Part shown: piece after piece, positions 58,109-64,000 of the stretch
Position numbering within the stretch: position 1 is the first letter of the stretch
Layout: each line of letters starts with the position of its first letter
Origin: Bryobacterales bacterium
GTDB taxonomy: Bacteria > Acidobacteriota > Terriglobia > Bryobacterales > Bryobacteraceae
NCBI GenBank assembly: GCA_016789905.1
Contig: JAEUQC010000115.1
Span: forward strand, 1-64,000
Length of the DNA: 64,000 bases
Direction: 5' to 3'
Notes under the pieces: model-generated
Database searches by the model: none
What the model saw: the letters and a program-made list of their open reading frames with translations, nothing else
Told to the model about the DNA's origin: nothing
Made by a program: the position numbers and the translations under genes

Positions 58109-59089
58109 CTACGGTGTTAGCGATGCCAGATAGGCGGCCAGTGCCAGCATGTCGCTGTTCATCATATCCCGCACCACTTTGTCCATCTCGCTGCTCTTGG
58201 CGCCGCGCCGGGCGCTCGACCGGAAATCGTAAAGCTGCCGGACAATCGACGTGGGCGACCGGCCCGCGATATTCGGCACATTCTCCTTCCCCCGGTAGCC
58301 GGGCCCATGACAACTGGAGCATTCCAGCGTCTTGTTTTCCCCCCATGTTTCCGCCAGCCGCTTACCAAGTGCGATGCTGCCCTCCGGCACATAGGCGATG
58401 TAGGGCGTGGCCGGGTCTCGGAGTTCGAACTGCTCAAAATCCTCGGGCCCTTCGATGATGCGCTGGCCGAGCGGCTCCAGGCCCCCGTTGCGATCAAAAC
58501 GGAACAGCCAACCGGCGATTTTGGACTTCGGGATCATCGATTGTTCCACCACACGGACGAAAGAAGCCGGCGGCAGCGCGGCGAAGTATCGCGCGGCGGC
58601 CAGAATTTCGTCGTCCCGCATGGCCTTCGCCGTGTTGGACATGTTGGTTGTGGGCGCCCGGCCGCCCACGTGAGACTTCCGGCTTCCATCGCGGAACGCG
58701 TTCATCTGGGCAACAAAATAATCCACCGGCAGGCCGGCCAGCCGCGCGTTCTCCGGTCGCCCGTTGCCCGTCGGAAGATGGCAATATCCGCACGCCCGCA
58801 CGTCCGGCTGCCGCCCGTGGGCGACTACTTCCGGCATGGCCGGATGATCCTCCGGACGCCAATCAGGTGCGGCGAACAGGTTCGTCAACTCGGCCCTGGT
58901 AAACGAGCGCTTGCTGTTCGCAATCTGGAAGGGCCCCTGGGAAACGGCGGCCGGCGCGCCGGGCGGCGGCGGGGGATTGGTCGGGTACGCCCAGTCCGGA
59001 ACCGGTTCCAGAACCATCGGTTTGCAGGCGGAAAGGAGAATGCTGAGAAAGAGCAGCAGAGGCAGGGTCCGAATCACGATGCGAACCAT
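58109..59089 (-). CDS. Two-haem cytochrome c, predicted lipoprotein
   Basis: 326 residues. Lipoprotein signal with lipobox LSILLSACKP (Cys22), Pro-rich spacer PTNPPPPPGAPAAV, then cytochrome c domain 1 with CGYCHLPTGNGRPENARLAG (CxxCH, about residues 99-103), SNMSNTAKAMRDDEILAAAR and Met-type ligands. Domain 2 has CSSCHGPGYRGKENVPNIAG (about 256-260). Class I mono/dihaem carrier at the outer face of the inner membrane or in the outer membrane. Partner oxidases are not nearby. It is followed by a small open frame and is separated from pnp by a terminator. Confidence 0.9.
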   Translation of the reverse strand: MVRIVIRTLPLLLFLSILLSACKPMVLEPVPDWAYPTNPPPPPGAPAAVSQGPFQIANSKRSFTRAELTNLFAAPDWRPEDHPAMPEVVAHGRQPDVRACGYCHLPTGNGRPENARLAGLPVDYFVAQMNAFRDGSRKSHVGGRAPTTNMSNTAKAMRDDEILAAARYFAALPPASFVRVVEQSMIPKSKIAGWLFRFDRNGGLEPLGQRIIEGPEDFEQFELRDPATPYIAYVPEGSIALGKRLAETWGENKTLECSSCHGPGYRGKENVPNIAGRSPTSIVRQLYDFRSSARRGAKSSEMDKVVRDMMNSDMLALAAYLASLTP

Positions 59090-59120
59090 ACTATCAGGCG
59101 GCCGCGCCGGAGCGCGCCGG

Positions 59121-59156
59121 AAAAAGCAAACGGCCGCCGGAATCCGGCGGCCGTTT
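59121..59156 (-). terminator. Intrinsic terminator after pnp
   Basis: The stem AAACGGCCGCCGG / CCGGCGGCCGTTT (59128-59140 and 59144-59156) has a 3-base loop. On the transcribed (-) strand it ends with TTTGCTTTTT. Strong rho-independent terminator for rpsO-pnp. Confidence 0.9.
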
Positions 59157-59175
59157 TGTTCGAAACAGGTGGGCG

Positions 59176-61278
59176 TTAGCTCTGCTGGGCCAGCTTTTCG
59201 CGCTGTTCTTTCAGAATCGCGCGGCGGCTCAACTTGATCTTGTTGCCTTCCAGCGCCAGCACCTTCACCATAATCTGGTCGCCCTCGTTCAGTTCGTCAC
59301 GGACGTTCTTTACGCGGCTTTCAGAGATTTCGGAGATGTGCAGCAAACCGTCGGTGCCGGGGAAGATTTCAACGAAGGCGCCGAAATCCACAATCCGCAC
59401 CACTTTTCCCAGATACGTCTTGCCAGGTTCGGCCACAGCGCAGATGTCCTGCACCATCTGGAGCGCCTTTTCGCCGGCAACGCCGGAGGTGGCATAAATG
59501 TTCACCTGACCGTCGTCGTTCACGTCGATCTTCACGCCTGTCGAATCGGTGATGCTGCGGATCATCTTGCCGCCAGGGCCAATCAGTTCGCGAATCTTGT
59601 CCACCGGAATGGTGATGGTGGTGATTCTCGGCGCGTACATCGACAGCGTCGGCCGCGGCGCGCTGATGCAGGCATTCATCTTGTCCAGAATGTGCAGCCG
59701 GGCGCGTTTGGCCTGGTCGAGCGCTTCGCGCATCAGGCTAATTGGAACGTTGGGAACCTTCAGGTCCATCTGGAGCGCGGTGATGCCCTCCTTGGAACCG
59801 GCCACCTTAAAGTCCATATCGCCGTAATGATCTTCGGCACCGGCGATGTCGGTGAGAATCGCGTAGGCGTCCCCCTCTTTCACCAGGCCCATGGCGATAC
59901 CCGCCACCGCGCGATCCACCGGAACACCGGCGTCCATCATGGCCAGCGAACCGCCGCAAACCGAAGCCATCGACGAGGAGCCATTCGATTCCAAAATGTC
60001 GGAAACCACGCGGATCGTGTACGGGAACGTCTTTTCGTCCGGAACGACGGCGATTGTCGCGCGTTCGCCCAAAGCGCCGTGGCCGATTTCACGACGGCCG
60101 GCGCCGCGCATGAAGCCCACTTCGCCCACCGAGAACGGCGGGAAGTTGTAGTGCAGCATGTAGCGTTTGGAAAGCTCGGCCGGATCCAGCATTTCAATCC
60201 GCTGTTCGTCGTCCTTGGTGCCCAGCGTACACGTGACCAGCGCCTGCGTTTCACCGCGGGTGAACAGCGCCGAACCGTGTGTACGGGGCAGCAGACCCAC
60301 CTGGCAATCGATGTCGCGCACTTCGTCGAACGCGCGGCCATCCGGACGCCGCCGGGCCTTCAACATCTCATCCCGGAAGATCGTTTCCTTCAGCCGGTCG
60401 AACAGCTTGCCCGCTTCAGCGCGCTCTTCCTCGGGGAAGGACTCTTCCACCTTCGCGTGCAGCGCGTCGATCCGGGAGTACGACTCCAGCTTCTTGTACT
60501 TCTTCGTGTCCAGAGCGTCGGTCAGTTCCGTGCGGATCATCGCATCGATCTTGGCGAACATCTCTTCGTTGATCTTCGGCGAAACGAATTCATACTTCTG
60601 CTTGCCGCAAAGTTTGATCAGTTCGCGAATGCCCGCGCAGATTTTCTTGCAGCATTCGTGGCCGAATTCCAGCGCCGCCAGCACCTCTTCTTCGTCCACA
60701 TGCTTGGCGCCGGCTTCCACCATCACCACGCCCGTCTCGGTCGCGGCCACAATCAGGCTCAGCGAGGAGTCTTTGGTTTGGTTGTAGGTCGGGTTGGCCA
60801 CAAACTTGCCGTCCACCTTGCCCACACGAACCGCGGCCAGCAATTCATGGAACGGAATGCTGGAAATGGCCAGCGCCGCGCCGGCGCCAACCATGGCGAG
60901 CGGGGCCGGATCGCGCTCCGTTTCCGCCGACAACACGAGTCCAATCACCTGCGTCTCGTGCTGGAACCCTTCCGGGAACAACGGACGAATCGGACGGTCA
61001 ATCAGGCGGCACGTCAGTGTTTCTTTCTCCGACATGCGGCCTTCGCGCTTGATGAACCCGCCCGGGAACTTGCCCGCGGCGTAGGTCGCTTCGCGGTAGT
61101 CCACCGTCAACGGGAAGAAGTTCGCGCCCGCGCGCGCCTTCCCGGAACAGCACGCCGTCACCAGCACCACGTTATCGCCCGAACGAACGATAACGGCGCC
61201 GTCAGCCTGCTTGGCCATCACGCCGGACTCTATCGAGAGTTGCGTGCCAAACAGGTCAATCTCAACTTTATGCAACAT
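59176..61278 (-). CDS. pnp: Polyribonucleotide nucleotidyltransferase
   Basis: 700 residues. Two RNase PH cores: the first (about 1-230) starts EIDLFGTQLSIESGVMAKQA and has MSEKETLTCRLIDRPIRPLF; the second (about 310-560) has RTHGSALFTRGETQALVTCT and GDMDFKVAGSKEGITALQMD. A KH domain (IRELIGPGGKMIRSITDSTG) and S1 domain (GKVVRIVDFGAFVEIFPGTD) follow. Phosphorolytic 3'-5' mRNA decay as a trimer. AAGGAA precedes the ATG. It follows rpsO in the classical order; a hairpin at 61366-61381 lies between. Confidence 0.98.
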   Translation of the reverse strand: MLHKVEIDLFGTQLSIESGVMAKQADGAVIVRSGDNVVLVTACCSGKARAGANFFPLTVDYREATYAAGKFPGGFIKREGRMSEKETLTCRLIDRPIRPLFPEGFQHETQVIGLVLSAETERDPAPLAMVGAGAALAISSIPFHELLAAVRVGKVDGKFVANPTYNQTKDSSLSLIVAATETGVVMVEAGAKHVDEEEVLAALEFGHECCKKICAGIRELIKLCGKQKYEFVSPKINEEMFAKIDAMIRTELTDALDTKKYKKLESYSRIDALHAKVEESFPEEERAEAGKLFDRLKETIFRDEMLKARRRPDGRAFDEVRDIDCQVGLLPRTHGSALFTRGETQALVTCTLGTKDDEQRIEMLDPAELSKRYMLHYNFPPFSVGEVGFMRGAGRREIGHGALGERATIAVVPDEKTFPYTIRVVSDILESNGSSSMASVCGGSLAMMDAGVPVDRAVAGIAMGLVKEGDAYAILTDIAGAEDHYGDMDFKVAGSKEGITALQMDLKVPNVPISLMREALDQAKRARLHILDKMNACISAPRPTLSMYAPRITTITIPVDKIRELIGPGGKMIRSITDSTGVKIDVNDDGQVNIYATSGVAGEKALQMVQDICAVAEPGKTYLGKVVRIVDFGAFVEIFPGTDGLLHISEISESRVKNVRDELNEGDQIMVKVLALEGNKIKLSRRAILKEQREKLAQQS

Positions 61279-61365
61279 GTTATTTCCTTGAACCTTTGTA
61301 ATTCTCCGCGCTTTCCGGCGCGAACGGGAATCAAGGAGACTGAGAGTGCTTTTACGAGGGTGGGT

Positions 61366-61381
61366 CCGCTCACCGGAGCGG
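61366..61381 (-). other. Hairpin in the rpsO-pnp spacer
   Basis: CCGCTC-ACCG-GAGCGG, perfect 6-base arms in the 146-base rpsO-pnp gap. A second weaker stem (CGCGC...GCGCG) lies at 61308-61323. In Enterobacteria this spacer carries the RNase III hairpin used in PNPase autocontrol. The position matches; sequence identity to that element is not claimed. Confidence 0.45.
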
Positions 61382-61424
61382 ATTTGCCGGGCCTATACGA
61401 AAACCCGTACCGATCGAAGATCCA

Positions 61425-61694
61425 CTAGCGGCGAATACCAATGCTGGAGATCAGAGCCTGATAACGCTCAGGGCTCCGGCTCTTGAGGTAGTCCAGAAGG
61501 CGGCGGCGGCGCGCCACCATGGTCAACAAACCACGGCGCGAACCGAAGTCCTTCTTGTGGGACTTAAAGTGCTCTGTGAGTTGGGTGATGCGTTGGCTCA
61601 AGAGCGCAACCTGCACCTCTGGCGAACCACAATCGTTCTTATTGATCCGGTACTTCGTAATGATATTCGTCTTGGACTCAATTGCCAGGGCCAT
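61425..61694 (-). CDS. rpsO: 30S ribosomal protein S15
   Basis: 89 residues, typical length. The signature is LLSQRITQLTEHFKSHKKDF then GSRRGLLTMVARRRRLLDYL. Binds 16S rRNA in the central domain. AAGGAG is present upstream, though rather far from the ATG. First gene of rpsO-pnp. Confidence 0.98.
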   Translation of the reverse strand: MALAIESKTNIITKYRINKNDCGSPEVQVALLSQRITQLTEHFKSHKKDFGSRRGLLTMVARRRRLLDYLKSRSPERYQALISSIGIRR

Positions 61695-61768
61695 GGTGTT
61701 GCTGTGGATACTCCTTAGTCTTACCTTAATCGCTTTTATTCAGAGTTTAGGATAGCACACAGCCGTTT

Positions 61769-62494
61769 CTATTTGGGCGGCATTCGCAGTGCCCCGTCTA
61801 GCCGAATCGTCTCCCCATTCAACATCCGGTTCCCCAAAATCGCCAGCGCCAGCGCCGCGTATTCCTCCGGGCGGCCCAGCCGGCTGGGAAACGGCACCGT
61901 CTTTCCCAGCTCTTCTTTCACCTGAGGCGGCAGCCCGGCCAGCAGCGGCGTGTCGAACAATCCCGGCGCGATCGACACCACTCGTATCCCGCTCCGCGCG
62001 AACTCCCGCGCCAATGGCAGCGTCATCCCCGCTATCCCCGCCTTCGACGCGGCATACGCCGCCTGCCCGATCTGTCCGTCAAACGCCGCGATCGACGCGG
62101 TCATCACAATCACCCCCCGCTCCCCCTCCCCGTCCGGCTCGTTCCGCATCATCGCCGCCGCCGCCAGCCGCGCCACGTTAAATGCCCCCACCAGGTTTAC
62201 CTCGATCACACGCGCGAACGCTTCCAGTGGCAGCGGCCCGTCTTTGCCCACCGTCCGTTGCGCTATCGCCAGCCCCGCACAATGCACCACACCATGCAAA
62301 CCGCCGGCGGCCAGATCAATCGCCCGCTGCACATCCTCCGCGCTCGAAATGCTCCCCCGCACCGACAGTCCCGGCGCCTCCCGCAGATCCAGCACAATCG
62401 GCCGCGCCCCCGCCGCCGCCAACGCCGTCGCCGTGGCCGCGCCCAATCCCGATGCTCCACCCGTAACAAGAACCGCTTTTCCGGAAATATCCAT
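61769..62494 (-). CDS. SDR dehydrogenase, 3-hydroxyacyl-CoA dehydrogenase type II-like
   Basis: 241 residues, classical short-chain dehydrogenase. NAD motif VLVTGGASGLGAATATALAA, NAG equivalent HCAGLA, catalytic Ser in MTASIAAFDGQ, and Tyr-Lys in YAASKAGIAGMTLPLAREFA. The DLREAPGLSV acidic residue after beta-2 favours NAD(H). The sequence and length resemble the HSD10-type 3-hydroxy-2-methylbutyryl-CoA dehydrogenase. It faces away from modB across 70 bases. Confidence 0.9.
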   Translation of the reverse strand: MDISGKAVLVTGGASGLGAATATALAAAGARPIVLDLREAPGLSVRGSISSAEDVQRAIDLAAGGLHGVVHCAGLAIAQRTVGKDGPLPLEAFARVIEVNLVGAFNVARLAAAAMMRNEPDGEGERGVIVMTASIAAFDGQIGQAAYAASKAGIAGMTLPLAREFARSGIRVVSIAPGLFDTPLLAGLPPQVKEELGKTVPFPSRLGRPEEYAALALAILGNRMLNGETIRLDGALRMPPK

Positions 62495-62564
62495 GGCTGA
62501 AGACGAGCATACTAGGCTCCGCGCCGTAAAACATAATCGCTATACTTTGTTCAAAGCTATTCCG

Positions 62565-63233
62565 ATGCCAATCGACTGGTTCCCCCTTTGGTTGAGTCTC
62601 CGCGTCGCCGTCATCGCCACGGTCTGCGCCGCCGCCATTGGCATCCCGGCCGCCTACTGGCTGGCCAACCGCGATTTCCGCGGCAAGGATTTCGTCGATG
62701 CCGCGGTCACCCTGCCGCTCGTCCTGCCGCCCACCGTCGTTGGTTTTTATCTGCTCGTGCTGCTGGGCCGCGAAAGCGCCGCCGGCCGCCTCTACGAATG
62801 GGTCTTCGGCTCGCCCCTCGTCTTCACCTGGCAAGCCGCCGTCGTGGCCGCCGTGCTCCATTCGGCCCCGCTGCTCATCAAATCCACGCGCGCCGCGCTG
62901 GAAAGTGTTGACCATGCCTACGAACGCGCCGCCCGCACCCTCGGCGCCCCGGAGTGGAAAGTGTTCTGGCGCGTCACGCTCCCGCTGGCCCGCCGCCCGG
63001 TGCTGGCCGCCGCCGCCCTGGCCTTCGCCCGGTCCCTCGGCGATTTTGGCGTTACCATCATGGTGGCCGGCAATATCCCCGGCCGCACACAGACCATCGC
63101 CGTCGCCATCTACGACGCTGTTGAAGGCGGCAATGGCGACGCCGCCCGCTGGATGGTCATCGTCGTCAGCGCCGTCTCTCTCGCACTGCTCACACTCGCC
63201 AACCGCCTCACCCCGCGAAGGCTCCCCGGATGA
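62565..63233 (+). CDS. modB: Molybdate ABC transporter permease
   Basis: 222 residues. Five to six helices, the EAA loop ERAARTLGAPEWKVFWRVTL, and the ModB-type end RSLGDFGVTIMVAGNIPGRT followed by QTIAVAIYDAVEGG. It forms the membrane channel for molybdate (tungstate possible). ATG at 62565 begins MPIDWFPLWLSLRV; longer frames run into the SDR start region. The stop overlaps the ATG of modC. The binding protein ModA is not seen and may be elsewhere. Confidence 0.92.
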   Translation: MPIDWFPLWLSLRVAVIATVCAAAIGIPAAYWLANRDFRGKDFVDAAVTLPLVLPPTVVGFYLLVLLGRESAAGRLYEWVFGSPLVFTWQAAVVAAVLHSAPLLIKSTRAALESVDHAYERAARTLGAPEWKVFWRVTLPLARRPVLAAAALAFARSLGDFGVTIMVAGNIPGRTQTIAVAIYDAVEGGNGDAARWMVIVVSAVSLALLTLANRLTPRRLPG

Positions 63234-64000
63234 TCACCGCCCGCCTCCGCAAGGCCTACCCGCCCGGTCCGGATTCCCGCTCCTTCACGCTCGACGTCCA
63301 ACTCCAGGCCGCCGCCGGCGTCACCGTTTTATTCGGCCCCAGCGGCTCCGGCAAAACGCTCACCCTCAATTGCATCGCCGGCTTTGAACGCCCCGACGAA
63401 GGCCGCGTCCTGCTCGACGACGCCATTCTCTTCGATGGCGCCGCCCGCGTCTTCCTCCCGCCGCAGGCCCGCCATTGCGGCTACGTCTTCCAAAACTACG
63501 CGCTGTTCCCCCACATGACCCTGCGCCAGAATCTTGAGTTCGGCGCCGCCGTTCACAAAAGCCTGGAGCGTCACAAACGGGTGAGCGAAATGCTGGAGCG
63601 ATTCCAGTTGCACGACGTCGGCGGACGCCGTCCGCATGAGCTTTCCGGCGGACAGAAACAGCGCGGCTCCATCGCCCGTGCGCTGCTCGCCCGCCCGCGC
63701 ATTCTGCTGCTCGATGAGCCCGCCCAAGGCCTCGACGCCGCCCTGCGCCAGGAACTCTACACCATTCTCCGCGACCTGCAGCGGGATTTCCCCATGCCCG
63801 TTCTGCTGGTGACCCACGACCTGGACGAAGCCCTCGAACTCGGCGGCCAAATGCATGTTTTTCACGATGGCCACATCGTCCAAAGCGGCCAGCCCCAAGC
63901 GTTGCTCGATTCGCCCGCCACCGCCGCCATCGCCCGCCTCCTCGGCATCTACAACCTCATCTCCGGCGAAATCCTCGCCCTCGATCCGGGCCGCAATACC
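63230..64000 (+). CDS. modC: Molybdate ABC transporter ATP-binding protein, truncated by the window end
   Basis: 257 codons are visible and the frame is still open at base 64000. Walker A FGPSGSGKTLTLN (about residues 35-47), Q-loop YVFQNYALFPHMTLRQN, ABC signature LSGGQKQRGSIARAL, Walker B ILLLDEPAQGLDA and the switch His in LLVTHDLDEALEL. Around residue 245 the C-terminal regulatory (TOBE/MOP) region begins (NLISGEILALDPGRNT) and is cut. The family more often has RVAIARAL and DEPLSALD; the GS and AQG variants are mild. Overlaps the modB stop. Confidence 0.9.
   Translation, partial: MITARLRKAYPPGPDSRSFTLDVQLQAAAGVTVLFGPSGSGKTLTLNCIAGFERPDEGRVLLDDAILFDGAARVFLPPQARHCGYVFQNYALFPHMTLRQNLEFGAAVHKSLERHKRVSEMLERFQLHDVGGRRPHELSGGQKQRGSIARALLARPRILLLDEPAQGLDAALRQELYTILRDLQRDFPMPVLLVTHDLDEALELGGQMHVFHDGHIVQSGQPQALLDSPATAAIARLLGIYNLISGEILALDPGRNT

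Overview
The window looks like chromosomal DNA of a high-GC Acidobacteriota bacterium, most likely of the Solibacter/Bryobacter group. The reasons are an Oar-like TonB receptor of about 1,070 residues with an N-terminal carboxypeptidase-regulatory fold, two very large secreted NHL-repeat proteins ending in the C-terminal domain typical of Solibacter proteins (TIGR03437 type), a full hopanoid operon with lipid A genes, and many GTG/TTG starts. No rRNA, tRNA, CRISPR array or prophage was seen. Gene density is very high: same-strand neighbours often overlap by ATGA/GTGA, and several convergent genes share or abut stop codons.

Layout. 1-6.6 kb: a REP-associated tyrosine transposase (RAYT), the TonB receptor, a TPR protein divergent from a seven-haem cytochrome c, then a five-copy 115-bp tandem repeat. 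6.6-12 kb: PIG-L deacetylase and proC (-), ilvD and a fasciclin protein (+), and an ECF sigma/anti-sigma locus whose junction has been tandemly duplicated and has decayed. 11.8-14.6 kb: an argF-argH-argR operon preceded by a double ARG box. 14.8-25.7 kb (-): one long unit reading waaA-lpxK fusion, ispH, shc, hpnA, hpnG, two zinc alcohol dehydrogenases, hpnC, hpnD, i.e. outer-membrane lipid A and hopanoid synthesis together. 25.7-31.6 kb: an unknown secreted protein, a Phd/PIN toxin-antitoxin pair, a secreted cyclophilin and smc. 31.7-36.9 kb (-): enoyl-CoA hydratase, penicillin acylase, DUF5990 and an unknown secreted protein. 36.9-43 kb: an NHL protein and an acyl-CoA carboxylase/AtuA-type catabolic operon. 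43-49 kb: AI-2E transporter, serine hydrolase, polysaccharide deacetylase, Na/Ca antiporter, FAD oxidoreductase. 49-58 kb: a giant NHL protein, then a sulfatase/solute-symporter pair divergent from a glycosidase-like secreted protein. 58-64 kb: a two-haem lipoprotein cytochrome, pnp, rpsO, an SDR dehydrogenase, and modB with a truncated modC.

Most notable. (1) Two medium-chain dehydrogenases are translationally embedded between hpnG and hpnC, making them candidates for the unassigned reductive step of hopanoid side-chain synthesis. (2) Kdo transferase and lipid A 4'-kinase, consecutive pathway steps, are fused in one polypeptide. (3) A family of REP-like palindromes sits on stop codons, one of them encoding the C-terminus of HpnA, with a RAYT in the same window. 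(4) The sigma/anti-sigma junction is present in three decaying copies. (5) A 115-bp minisatellite lies behind an AT-rich promoter-like block. (6) A double ARG box indicates an autoregulated arginine operon.
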